Source of the DNA: an uncultured Myxococcales bacterium
GTDB lineage: Bacteria > Myxococcota_A > UBA9042
Reading direction: 5' to 3'
DNA length: 64,000 nt
Assembly (NCBI GenBank): GCA_903842345.1
Contig: CAIMLR010000047.1
Coordinates: 1 to 64,000, forward strand
Made by a program: the position numbers and the translations under genes. The notes beneath the pieces are model-generated. The model saw only the letters and a list, made by a program, of their open reading frames with translations. It made no database searches and was not told the DNA's origin. How positions within the stretch are numbered: the first letter of the stretch is position 1; each line of letters begins with the position of its first letter. Positions 16,970 through 25,542 of this stretch are shown here, piece after piece.

Positions 16970-17935
16970 ATGACCGATAACACGACCGATCCGCCCAAGC
17001 CCAGGAGCATTCCGTCGCCGGAGCAGCGCCCCGATCTCGACGGCGAGGGCAAGGATGCGCCATCCAGTCGGGGCGCGATCTCCCCGCGGTTGGCTGCGCT
17101 CATCGCGGGCAAGACCGCGCGAAAACACGCAGCGCGAGGCGGTGGAAGGCCGCGGCCGCCGGCGGATCCCGTACAGGAAGCCATCGCGATCCGTCGGGAA
17201 GGTGACCTCGTCGGGGCCATTCGCCACTTGTACGATGCGTTGGCGAGCAACCTGAACAACAGCCACCTGTACATCACGCTGGCGACGATGCTGGCGGAAA
17301 ACGAGGAGTTCGACCGCGCTGAGCGGATTTTCCAGCGCGCGTTTGCCGCCGATTTGGATGAACCCCTGCTGCGTCTCAACTACGCGACTTTTCTCGCGGC
17401 GTCCGGGCGGGCGGGCGCGCAAGTCGCGGCCTTTCGCAGCTTTGGCGGGCAGATCGTGCGGGAGCTGACCGCGGTTGATAACGCCGAGGAAGGCTGGTCG
17501 CTGCACGCGTTGTTCAGCCAGTGGGCTGCGGCGGACTGCAACCTTGCGCGACTGCGGCTGAGTGAGAACAACGCCGATGCGGCGCGCGACTTGGCGGAGA
17601 AGTGGCTCGTGCACCCGGAGACCTGGCAAAAGGCCGACGAGGTCGTGGTGGGCTGCATTCCCAATGGCGAGGAACTTTCGACTTTCGCGGAGTTGCACGC
17701 GAGCCACCGCGCCTCCCCGCAGATGGTCGCCGCGCTGGTGGACGAGGCGAAGCGCGACGATCTGGGCCGCGCGCTCGCGATTGCCGCCGAGGCGTCGGCG
17801 TATTTGAGGTGGAATTGGGTGGCGGAAGTCGACGGTTTTGAAGCCGATTTGCGCGAAATTTTGGCCGACGTGGGGCGTGGCGCCGACCGGAGCGGCGCAA
17901 TCCTGCGTCAGCTGCTGGATCCTCCTGCGGAGTAG
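16970..17935 (+). CDS. TPR-repeat protein of unknown function
   Basis: 321 residues from the ATG at 16970, preceded by AGAGGAG at a good distance; an upstream in-frame ATG at 16850 was rejected because its 40 extra residues look non-coding. The first 65 residues are polar and probably disordered. Residues about 68-150 form two or three TPR-like helical pairs (EGDLVGAIRHLYDAL, NLNNSHLYITLATML, EFDRAERIFQRAF). The C-terminal part is alpha-helical and acidic. No signal peptide, so cytosolic. I do not recognise a specific family; a scaffold or adaptor role would be typical of TPR proteins. Stands alone between two minus-strand genes. Confidence 0.72.
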   Translation: MTDNTTDPPKPRSIPSPEQRPDLDGEGKDAPSSRGAISPRLAALIAGKTARKHAARGGGRPRPPADPVQEAIAIRREGDLVGAIRHLYDALASNLNNSHLYITLATMLAENEEFDRAERIFQRAFAADLDEPLLRLNYATFLAASGRAGAQVAAFRSFGGQIVRELTAVDNAEEGWSLHALFSQWAAADCNLARLRLSENNADAARDLAEKWLVHPETWQKADEVVVGCIPNGEELSTFAELHASHRASPQMVAALVDEAKRDDLGRALAIAAEASAYLRWNWVAEVDGFEADLREILADVGRGADRSGAILRQLLDPPAE

Positions 17936-17995
17936 TCGCGCCTGATTCTGAGCAGCCTGGGCGCGCAGTCGCCGCGAAGGCGCCGCCCGCAGATC

Positions 17996-18763
17996 TCAAG
18001 GCCGGCGCGGGCTATTCATGAAATGAAACCGCGGCGCGTAGCCCAGCTCCATTCCGACCACCCGTCCGGAATCCTGCCAGCCGCCCATTACGCCAACGCG
18101 CGTCGATCCCCACTTGCCGACGTCCAACTCCAAGTCCACGGTCGCAATTGCGTCGATATTGCCCTCGCCGTGCACGGTCATTGCAAGGGAAGGCGCGATG
18201 TCCCAGTCATCGTTGATGTCGACGCTCCAATCGAGCCCCGCAAGCAGTCCCGTCGGCCGTGCGTACGTGTTGACGTCCTGCGGATCGATGAAGCCGCCCA
18301 GGCTGAAAACGCCCTGCCAATGCAGCGCCCGCACGCTCAGCAAGCCGATTGCTTGGTAGCCAAAGCCCCAAGTGCTTGGGATGACGGCGAACCGCGGTCC
18401 ATGCTGCACGCCAAGCGCCCACGCTTTGTCTTTGCCATGGTCATCCCAAATCATCTGCTTGAGAGAAAACCACAACTGATCCTGCGCCAGCCATTGCCCA
18501 GTCGCCAAATCCATGCCTGCTTGCGCGTCTAAATCCAATTCCAGGCGCCGATTGATGCCGAAATCCAGGGCAAAATCCGGCACGACCAGATTGGTCGTGT
18601 CCTGCGTGTGCAAGAAACCGATGCGCGTGTCGAGCTCCGCGTCGCCGGCTTCCTCCATGTCCAAGTCTTTGGGAAAAAACGTCGCGCGGCGCCGCGCCGC
18701 CTCCGCCGGGAGCGCGAGGAGCGTCAGCAGGAGCGTCAGCAGCAGCCACCGCGCGCGTTGCAT
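17996..18763 (-). CDS. Predicted outer-membrane protein of unknown family
   Basis: 255 residues with a Sec signal peptide (LLLTLLLTLLALPAEA). The mature part is rich in alternating aromatic/hydrophobic residues and Asp (RLELDLDAQAG, DLELDVGKWG, YAPRFHFM), the pattern of a small beta-barrel. A similar style is seen in transporter-like outer-membrane proteins of deltaproteobacteria. It starts 3 bp after the DUF1993 gene, so the two are almost certainly co-transcribed, and both may be read through from the B12 operon upstream. Function not recognised. Confidence 0.7.
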   Translation of the reverse strand: MQRARWLLLTLLLTLLALPAEAARRRATFFPKDLDMEEAGDAELDTRIGFLHTQDTTNLVVPDFALDFGINRRLELDLDAQAGMDLATGQWLAQDQLWFSLKQMIWDDHGKDKAWALGVQHGPRFAVIPSTWGFGYQAIGLLSVRALHWQGVFSLGGFIDPQDVNTYARPTGLLAGLDWSVDINDDWDIAPSLAMTVHGEGNIDAIATVDLELDVGKWGSTRVGVMGGWQDSGRVVGMELGYAPRFHFMNSPRRP

Positions 18764-18766
18764 TGC

Positions 18767-19279
18767 CTACGGACGGTCCAGCAGCTGGAGCTCGCCCAGA
18801 TAGTCCGTCTTGCCGATCTCGACGCCGCCCTTGCGCAGCAGGTCATACGCGGTCGTCACGTGGAAGAAGAAGTTCGGCACCGCGCGCGCCAGCAGCGCTT
18901 CCTGCGCATGCATCGACTTGTTGGGCGGATACGGCACCGGAACGACGGTCATCGGCGTTGTCTTGGCGAAATCCTCGGCCTTGAACGCCGCAAGGTAATC
19001 GCGGCTCTTCTGGATGCGCGCGCGCATGTCAGCGAACGTCTGGTCGCCCTCGTCTTGCTTCGGGACTTCCGTGCCCGAAGTCGCCGCAGCGGCACCCTTG
19101 GCGGTGTCGCAGGCAATGCGGATCTGCGCGGTGAACGGCAGCATGTCCGGCGCCATGCGCATCGTCAGGAAGTTGTCTGGGCTGAATTTGCGCGCTTCCG
19201 CGTGCTTCTCCGCCTTGGCCAGGATGGCGTCCAGGTTGGTGAGGGTCTTGCTGAACTGCTGAATGATCTCGAAAAACAT
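18767..19279 (-). CDS. DUF1993 (DinB-like fold) protein
   Basis: 170 residues from the ATG at 19279 with GGAGACG upstream. The sequence begins MFFEIIQQFSKTLTNLDAIL and contains the conserved DUF1993 features: a FSPDNFLTMRMAPDMLPF segment (read as SPDNFL and MAPDMLPF) and HVTTAYDLLRKGGVEIGK near the C-terminus, where short-range His and Asp residues are typical of the DinB-like four-helix bundle. The biochemical role of DUF1993 is unknown. It lies 70 bp after the fused B12 transporter gene and 3 bp before the outer-membrane gene; operon membership with the B12 genes is uncertain because 70 bp leaves room for a promoter. Confidence 0.85.
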   Translation of the reverse strand: MFFEIIQQFSKTLTNLDAILAKAEKHAEARKFSPDNFLTMRMAPDMLPFTAQIRIACDTAKGAAAATSGTEVPKQDEGDQTFADMRARIQKSRDYLAAFKAEDFAKTTPMTVVPVPYPPNKSMHAQEALLARAVPNFFFHVTTAYDLLRKGGVEIGKTDYLGELQLLDRP

Positions 19280-19349
19280 GTTGCGTCTCCTGTTTGCGCC
19301 AAAACGAGCGCGGATAGTGTCTGCGCTGTTCAGGCAGGTCAAGGCATTG

Positions 19350-21176
19350 CTACGTCGGCCACTGCAGGCCCGCCAAATCGCTGATGGAAGGGCCGAATGC
19401 TGCCTCCAACGCCCGTCGCAGCCCCGGGGAAGAGGGCGCGAACGGCCCGAGGCTCCGGCCGGCGTGCAGCACGACGATCGCGTCGGCATGGCGCGTCGCC
19501 AGCCGCAAGTCGTGCACCGCGGCGATGACCAGCCGGTGCTGGGCGTGCGCGACGTCCGCCAGCATCGCCAACATCTGCTCGGCCTGCGGCAGGTCCAGGG
19601 ACGCGGACGGCTCGTCCAGCAGCACCACCTCCGCTTCCCGGGCCAGCACCATCGCGACGAATGCGCGCTGCAGTTGTCCACCGGACAGCGCGGCGCACGG
19701 CTCCTGCGCGCGGTCGGCGAGCTGACACTGCACAAGCGCCCGCTGCACCGCCAACAGGTCGTCCGGCGGCAGATCCGCGCGCCATGGCTGCTGGCTGAGG
19801 AACGCGGTGCGACCCAGCGCGACCAGCGCCTGCACCGTCAGCCCGGGCTCCGCACGCGGATCCTGAGGCAGGAACGCGACGTGGTCCGGGGCGCGCGTCA
19901 TCTGCGTGCGCACGTGCCCGTGGTCGAGCACCAGCCCGGACGTCGCCGGCGCCACCCCTGCGAGTACCCGCAGCAGCGTCGACTTGCCCGCGCCGTTGGC
20001 GCCCACCAGCAGCAGCAACTGCCCGCCGTGCAGGTCGAGATTCACCTGTCGCAGCGTCGGCGTCGCCTGCCCGGGATGCTGCAGCAACAAGTCGCGCGTC
20101 GCCAGAACGCCGTCCGTTGTCGCACCCCGCGGCGTCGGTGTGGACCGCAGCACCGCCGTGCGCCGATGCAGGCCCAGCAGCACCACCAGAACTGGCGCGC
20201 CGGCCAAGGCAGTCAGGATGCCCACCGGCAACTCCGCGGGCGCCACGAGCACGCGGGCGAGCGCATCGCACAACATCAGGAACGCCGCGCCAAACAGCGC
20301 CGCGCCCGGCAGCAGCGCACGGTGGTCGCGGCCCAACCAACCGCGGAGCGCGTGCGGCACCAGCAGGCCGACAAAACCGATGATGCCGCCGAGCGAAACC
20401 GCAATCGCCGCCAGCGCGCTGGACCACCACAGCGCGTGCTTTGCCAGCGTCGCCTCGTCCACGCCCAAGCCGCGCGCTGCATCGCTCCCCAGACCCAGCG
20501 CATTGAGTCCAGCTGCCGCGCGCAGGGACCAAAGCAGCGCGGCGACAAGGAGCAGCGTCATCGGCACGGCGAGCCGCCAATCGGGCAGGGACACGCCGCC
20601 CATGAGCCACAAAGTCGCGGCGCGCAGGCGCATGTCGCTGAACTGGTAGAGAATGAAGGATGTGGCGGCGCCGGCAAATGCCGTCAGAACCAGCCCAGCG
20701 AGCAGCACACGCTCCGGCCGCAGCGGCCCGCCGGCCCGGGCGATTGCGAAAGCCAGCGACACCGCCGCCAGCGCCCCGCCGAACGCCGCAAGCGGCTGCA
20801 GCCAAGGCAGCACCTGCTCAAACGGCAGCGCGAGCAGCCCGGACAGCCACGCCGCCAAGGGCGCAGCGAGCACGGCTGCCGTCGTTGCGCCCGCGCTCGT
20901 GCCGACAAGGTAGGGATCGGCGACGGGATTGCGCGTCGCCGCCTGCAGCAGCACGCCCGACAGCGACAGGGACGCGCCGACGAGGAGCGCGGCAAACGCC
21001 CGTGGCAGCCGGACATCGCGCAGGATCGCCAGCGCGACTGGATCGCCTTCGCGGATTTGCTGCAGCAGGCGCCAAATCGGCATGTGGCCCGCGCCAAAGG
21101 ACAACGTCACCGCGCCCGCCGCCAAGAGCACGGCAAAACCGAGGAGCCACGCGCGGATTGGACTGGACCGGACCAA
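19350..21176 (-). CDS. btuCD: Fused cobalamin ABC transporter: BtuC permease plus BtuD ATPase
   Basis: 608 residues. Residues about 10-335 are a FecCD/BtuC-type permease with ILRDVRLPRAFAALLVG and later LGGIIGFVGLLVPH. Residues about 357-600 are an ABC ATPase: Walker A GANGAGKST (392-400), Q-loop LPQD, signature LSGGQ (497-501), Walker B VVLLDEP (517-523) and the switch His555. In most bacteria these are two proteins. The start is a TTG at 21176 with AGGGAG upstream, overlapping the end of btuF by spacing only (9 bp); no ATG is available before the first membrane helix. It imports corrinoid from the periplasm into the cytosol. B12 specificity is inferred from the riboswitch and btuB in the same operon; siderophore permeases are close relatives. 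Confidence 0.92.
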   Translation of the reverse strand: MVRSSPIRAWLLGFAVLLAAGAVTLSFGAGHMPIWRLLQQIREGDPVALAILRDVRLPRAFAALLVGASLSLSGVLLQAATRNPVADPYLVGTSAGATTAAVLAAPLAAWLSGLLALPFEQVLPWLQPLAAFGGALAAVSLAFAIARAGGPLRPERVLLAGLVLTAFAGAATSFILYQFSDMRLRAATLWLMGGVSLPDWRLAVPMTLLLVAALLWSLRAAAGLNALGLGSDAARGLGVDEATLAKHALWWSSALAAIAVSLGGIIGFVGLLVPHALRGWLGRDHRALLPGAALFGAAFLMLCDALARVLVAPAELPVGILTALAGAPVLVVLLGLHRRTAVLRSTPTPRGATTDGVLATRDLLLQHPGQATPTLRQVNLDLHGGQLLLLVGANGAGKSTLLRVLAGVAPATSGLVLDHGHVRTQMTRAPDHVAFLPQDPRAEPGLTVQALVALGRTAFLSQQPWRADLPPDDLLAVQRALVQCQLADRAQEPCAALSGGQLQRAFVAMVLAREAEVVLLDEPSASLDLPQAEQMLAMLADVAHAQHRLVIAAVHDLRLATRHADAIVVLHAGRSLGPFAPSSPGLRRALEAAFGPSISDLAGLQWPT

Positions 21177-21185
21177 ACGAACTCC

Positions 21186-22151
21186 CTACAGCGGCGCCAA
21201 GAGCGGCAGGTCCAGCAGCGCCAACGGGTGCAGCAGCCGGGCGATTTCCTCCACGCCCAAAGCCAGCCGGGGCCCCGGTCGCGCCACGAGATCCGCGTGC
21301 AAAGCAAAGACCTGACCCTCGCGAACGGCCCGCAGGAGCGCCATCGTCGGCCGCCGGCGCAGCGTCGCGAGGGATTGCGGTTGGTCCTGCACGTCCGCGT
21401 CGCCCAGCAGCACGACGTCCGGGTCGGCGGTCAACACGGCCTCCGGCGAGACCTGAAACCATTCGCGCGGCTCCGCGCCAAAGAGGTTCTGGCCGCCGGC
21501 GCGCGTCAGCACCTCGTGGCCAAAGGTCGCTTGGCCGATCGTGTAGGGCTGGCCGCCAATCCCCGCGTCCATTTCGTAGAACACCACAGGTGATGCACGT
21601 CCTTGCACACGGGTCTCAATCACCTTGATTCGATTCTCAAAAGCGCTCGCCAACGCCTCGCCATTTTGGCGTTTGCCGCAAGCCAGACCGACGGCGCGCA
21701 GCGTCTGCGCCACCTCGGCAATGTGCTTGGGCGCGAACGCCAGCCACGGCACATGCGCGCCATCCAGCGCGGCCGCGAGCGCGGGCGGCGGAAAGTTGCT
21801 GAGCACCAGGTCCGGGCGCATCGCGAGGATCGCTTCCGCGCTCGGCGCAAAACCCTGCACAGCCGGGATCGCGCGGGCCTGCGCCGGATAGTCGCTCCAC
21901 CCGTCGCGCAGCACGACCTGACCGCCACAGCCGACAGCAAACAGCGTCTCCGTCAGCGCGGGCGAGAGCGAGACAATGCGCCGCGCGGGCTGGGCGAGCG
22001 TGACGGAATGGCCGCGCTGATCGACGACGGTCGCCGGCCCGGTCGCTTCCACGGCCATCTGGGGCTGAGTTATCTTGTATTCAACGGGAGATGACGGCTC
22101 ATTTCTCGAGCAAGCCATCACCAAGGATAGTCCAAGCAGCTGCCATCGCAT
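21186..22151 (-). CDS. btuF: Periplasmic cobalamin-binding lipoprotein (BtuF-like)
   Basis: 321 residues. An N-terminal lipobox (VMAC, Cys14) suggests membrane tethering. The body is a class III periplasmic-binding protein: RIVSLSPALTETLFAVG opens lobe 1, AILAMRPDLVLSN follows, and a long helix connects to lobe 2 (PDVVLLGDADVQ). This is the standard BtuF/FecB fold that delivers B12 to the permease. The start codon overlaps the stop of the upstream propeller gene by one base, and the fused permease/ATPase begins 9 bp downstream, so all are translationally coupled. An Asp/Glu-lined cleft cannot be judged from sequence alone. Confidence 0.9.
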   Translation of the reverse strand: MRWQLLGLSLVMACSRNEPSSPVEYKITQPQMAVEATGPATVVDQRGHSVTLAQPARRIVSLSPALTETLFAVGCGGQVVLRDGWSDYPAQARAIPAVQGFAPSAEAILAMRPDLVLSNFPPPALAAALDGAHVPWLAFAPKHIAEVAQTLRAVGLACGKRQNGEALASAFENRIKVIETRVQGRASPVVFYEMDAGIGGQPYTIGQATFGHEVLTRAGGQNLFGAEPREWFQVSPEAVLTADPDVVLLGDADVQDQPQSLATLRRRPTMALLRAVREGQVFALHADLVARPGPRLALGVEEIARLLHPLALLDLPLLAPL

Positions 22152-23374
22152 CAGAAGACTCCAAAGTCGATGGCGCCGAGGCCGCCGGGATTGCTCGTCG
22201 TCGCGGGCTTTTCCACGGTGCCGGTGGCGGATAATTCAAAGACGCGCACGTCGCCTGCTGCGTTGGTGCGGTCGCCGACGAGGATGCGGTGGCTGGCGGC
22301 GATCGCGGTCATCCCGCTGACGGCAAACGGACCGCTGCCTTCGCCGATTTGCACGGGCGCGCCGCCGGTGAGTTCAAAGCGCCAGATGCGGTCGTGCGTG
22401 CCGCTGTCCGGTTCGCCGGGCGTGGCGACGAGGCAATGGCCGCCGGGCAGGCAGGCGACGTCCCGGCCGAGCGTTGTCGCGCCGCCGAAGTCCTTCGCGG
22501 CAAAGGCGAGCGTTGTGGTCGACGTCACGTCTCCCGGCGCGAGCACGACGATCCCTGCATGGTCGCCCTGAGCGGCTCTGTCGACATACGCGCCGGGGCA
22601 AACCGCCACCAGCCGCTGCAGATCCGGGAGCCACGCCATCTCAATGCAGTTCTTGACGCTTGGCGCGTCAACAATTTGAATGACCGTATCTTTCTTTGTT
22701 TCGATCGCCAGAAAACGCGTCGCCCCCTGATGGCTGAAATCCGCCGCCAACGACTGCAGCGGAATCCACACACGGTCGGCGATCCGCACCGCGCGGCTTC
22801 CCGCGGCGACGTAGCCGGGCAGCGTCGCCCAGGGGGAGAGGTCAATGCGCCCGAGCAGCTTCCCGTCGCTCGGGTCCACGATGAGCACGTCGTCGCCCTC
22901 ATCAAAGTCTCCCGGATCCGCCGTCGGCTGCACGTTGCGCTTCATCCGCACGACGTACATTTTGTGCGCGTCGATCGGCACCGCGTCCTGCGGATTGCTG
23001 TAGAAGCCTGTGCTCACGGGGATCTGCTGGATCGCGCGCGTCAGTGGGTCCCAGAAGCTGACGACGGCCGACCCGCGGTCGATCACGATGATTCGGCCGT
23101 CGCTCATCGCCGTTTGGCCGAGCGCGACGTCGCCGGAAAGCGCCGTTGTCGCGGCGGAAACGAGCGATCCGGAATGCCAAAGCGCGGCGCCGACGCGTTG
23201 TTGCGAATCGGCGGCGAGGAGGGACAACGCGGAGCTCTTGTAGTCGGAACCGAGCACGGCGAGGCGATCGCCGACGGCCGGAACGGCAGCTTCATACGTA
23301 CCGTCGCCACCGGCCGACCGCGTGTCATCGGCACATGCAGCCGCCCAGAGACACGCGAGGAGAGCCCATCTCAT
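22151..23374 (-). CDS. Beta-propeller lipoprotein in the B12 operon, candidate BtuG analogue
   Basis: 407 residues. The signal peptide ends at Cys14 (AAAC, a weak lipobox). The mature chain shows repeated four-strand-like segments of about 45-55 residues: RLAVLGSDYKSSALSLL, RIIVIDRGSAVVSFWDP, KMYVVRMKRN, DVLIVDPSDGKLLGRIDL, RLVAVCPGAYVD, RIWRFELTGG, DVRVFELSATG. This is a seven-bladed propeller style (YVTN/WD-like) with phrases such as NPQDAVPIDAHKMYVV. The start overlaps the btuB stop (ATGA) and its stop overlaps the btuF start. Bacteroidota BtuG is a surface propeller lipoprotein that binds B12 beside BtuB; position, anchor and fold type here match, but direct homology is not established. 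Confidence 0.8.
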   Translation of the reverse strand: MRWALLACLWAAACADDTRSAGGDGTYEAAVPAVGDRLAVLGSDYKSSALSLLAADSQQRVGAALWHSGSLVSAATTALSGDVALGQTAMSDGRIIVIDRGSAVVSFWDPLTRAIQQIPVSTGFYSNPQDAVPIDAHKMYVVRMKRNVQPTADPGDFDEGDDVLIVDPSDGKLLGRIDLSPWATLPGYVAAGSRAVRIADRVWIPLQSLAADFSHQGATRFLAIETKKDTVIQIVDAPSVKNCIEMAWLPDLQRLVAVCPGAYVDRAAQGDHAGIVVLAPGDVTSTTTLAFAAKDFGGATTLGRDVACLPGGHCLVATPGEPDSGTHDRIWRFELTGGAPVQIGEGSGPFAVSGMTAIAASHRILVGDRTNAAGDVRVFELSATGTVEKPATTSNPGGLGAIDFGVF

Positions 23375-25479
23375 GGCGCGACCTCGGCGATATCGTGAGT
23401 CTGCGGTTGGGTCTCAACCGGCTGCGGCGTTTCGTCGTCTCGCCACATGTGCCAGCCCAGTTGCAGCCAAACCGTGCGCCCCGGCAGCGGATAGCCCACG
23501 AGGTCCACGACCGGCGCATTGAGCGCGTTGTCGACGCGCAGCTCCAGGAAGACCTGCCACGGCTTGTGCTCCACCCGCAGCCCGCCGCCCACCAATGTGT
23601 GCGCCGGCACCGCCACGAGGTTCGCCGCATCGAGGAAGTGCCCAGCTTGCCACTGCCCCGTCACAAACGGCCGCCACGCGAGCACGCCCGCGCGCTTGAG
23701 CCAGTCCGCCCGCAGGGACCAGCGCGTCCGCGGCCGCATTGGCAGCGCTTTGCCGTCATAGGCGGGCCGCCCTGACGTGTCCTCGGCAACAAGCGTCGTG
23801 TGCTGGCCGACCAGCCGCAATTGCTTGAACAGCCGCGTGGACGCCTGCACCTCGACGCCAAACAGCCGCGCGCTGGCGATGTTGTCAAACCGCGCCTGGT
23901 GGGCGTTGACGGACGAGAGCTGGATGAGGTCGTCGACCTGCTTGTAGAACCCGCTCGCGTCCACCGCGACGGTCCACTGGTCCGCCTCGTAGCGCGCGCC
24001 GGCGCCCACGTCCCACGTCATCGCCGTTTCAGGCAGCAGCGTCGCGTTGCCACGGATTACGCCGTCGTTGCCATAGAGCTCCATCAGCGTCGGCGCCCGC
24101 GTGCCCCGGGTCCACGCCACGCGCGGCGCCAGCCACGGCAGCACCTGCCACGCCGCCGCCAATCGCGTCGTCCACAGCGCGTTTTCCGCGACCGTGACTT
24201 CGCGCGTCGTGAACGGATAGCTCTCGTCCGTCGTGCGCCGGCTGTGCTGCGCTTCCACGCTCACGGACGGCACAATCTGGATGCCCGACTCCTGCCAGTG
24301 CAGCGGCAAGCCCAGACCGGCCTGCAGCGATTGTCGGGAGGACGTCGGTTGGTCCGTGCCCGTCAGCCCGTCGTGCGTCGCCACGTCGCCCGCCATTGCC
24401 GACAGCCGCGTCACCGCGCTCAGCACGCCGGCGATGGGCGTCTGCCACACCGTTTGCAGTCCCATCGTGCGCACAGCCTGCGTCGTCTGCCACGGCATGC
24501 CCAATTCGCCGTGCGGGTCATTCACGCCCGTGCCCAGCCAATTGCCCTGGAGGGACACGCGCACACGGTCGTCCTGCCGCCAGATGTTTTGCCCCAGCAG
24601 CGACACCGCCGCCAACTGGCGATCGCGCGTGAGGTTCGCCGTCGTCGATTCGAACAGCGCTGGACCGGGAATGCCTTGTTTCAGCCCGGCGCCAAACCAG
24701 CGGCCCTGCAGCGACCAGCGCTTGTTGATTTGCCACTGCGCGCCCAGCGTGCCGCCGAGGCGGTCCAGCGCGTTGTTCTGGCGGATGCGCGTCGCGTCGT
24801 CGCTGGTGTTGTAGAGCGTGCCGTTGTCAAAACGAAACGGGAAATCGCCGTCGGCGTGCACCCAGCGGATGCCGCCGGAGATGCGCAGCGCATCCGAGTG
24901 CCACGCCACCGCCGCTTCCGTTTGCCGCGCGCCGTAGCTGCCTGTTCCGCCATTCACTTCGCCGCCCACGCCGTTGGGCTGGCGCAACGTGAGGCGCAGC
25001 GTGCCGCCGACCGATTGGCTGCCCAACGCCGACGGCGTCATCCCGCGGTAGATTTCCAGCCTCTCAATTTGTCCCGACGGCAAGTCGGCAAGGTCCAGCG
25101 GCGAGCCGTCCAAGGACAGCACCGGCACGTCGTCGATGTACACGTCAACCTGCTCGGACGAACAGCCGCGGATGCTGAGCAGTGCCGGCGCGCCAAAGCC
25201 GCTCAATTGCTGCACGCGCAGGCCGGCCTGGGCATCCAGCGCTTCAGGTATGGACAGGTGGTGGTCGCGCAAGTCCTCCCCGGTCAGGACGTTGGCCGCC
25301 GCAGTCGGGTCCAGTTCCGCCGCGGGCAGGTCCGGCTTGCGGCCATGGACGCGCGAGGCAGGCAGGCGCCAAGTGGGCAGGGTGCTCGGCGTGGCTTGGT
25401 CCGGCAAATCCGCAGCAAGCGCCGCATGCGACGCGCAAGCGAACAGGCAAAGCAGCAAGGGACGGACGCGCAGCGACAT
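23371..25479 (-). CDS. btuB: TonB-dependent outer-membrane receptor, BtuB-type
   Basis: 702 residues from the ATG at 25479; GAGGG lies in front. A signal peptide (LLLCLFACASHAALA) precedes a plug domain with EALDAQAGLRVQQLSG, LLSIRGCSSEQVDVYIDDVP and IERLEIYRGMTPS, and then a 22-strand barrel-like region (VAWTRGTRAPTLMELYG is the typical TonB-receptor segment). The last barrel strand (RTVWLQLGWHMW) is followed by about 20 polar residues, whereas most receptors end on an aromatic residue. Specificity for cobalamin is inferred from the riboswitch directly upstream and the BtuF/BtuCD genes downstream. The stop overlaps the next start (ATGA). Confidence 0.9.
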   Translation of the reverse strand: MSLRVRPLLLCLFACASHAALAADLPDQATPSTLPTWRLPASRVHGRKPDLPAAELDPTAAANVLTGEDLRDHHLSIPEALDAQAGLRVQQLSGFGAPALLSIRGCSSEQVDVYIDDVPVLSLDGSPLDLADLPSGQIERLEIYRGMTPSALGSQSVGGTLRLTLRQPNGVGGEVNGGTGSYGARQTEAAVAWHSDALRISGGIRWVHADGDFPFRFDNGTLYNTSDDATRIRQNNALDRLGGTLGAQWQINKRWSLQGRWFGAGLKQGIPGPALFESTTANLTRDRQLAAVSLLGQNIWRQDDRVRVSLQGNWLGTGVNDPHGELGMPWQTTQAVRTMGLQTVWQTPIAGVLSAVTRLSAMAGDVATHDGLTGTDQPTSSRQSLQAGLGLPLHWQESGIQIVPSVSVEAQHSRRTTDESYPFTTREVTVAENALWTTRLAAAWQVLPWLAPRVAWTRGTRAPTLMELYGNDGVIRGNATLLPETAMTWDVGAGARYEADQWTVAVDASGFYKQVDDLIQLSSVNAHQARFDNIASARLFGVEVQASTRLFKQLRLVGQHTTLVAEDTSGRPAYDGKALPMRPRTRWSLRADWLKRAGVLAWRPFVTGQWQAGHFLDAANLVAVPAHTLVGGGLRVEHKPWQVFLELRVDNALNAPVVDLVGYPLPGRTVWLQLGWHMWRDDETPQPVETQPQTHDIAEVAP

Positions 25480-25542
25480 GTGACCCTCGCGCCCCAATCC
25501 CCGGGGACGCAGTCCGTCCGAGTTCCCACTCGGATGGCAGTC

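Noticed and set aside
19263-21593. Long plus-strand open frame across the B12 transporter genes
   Set aside because: Antisense shadow; Arg/Gln-rich with no domains, whereas the minus strand has clear permease, ATPase and binding-protein motifs.
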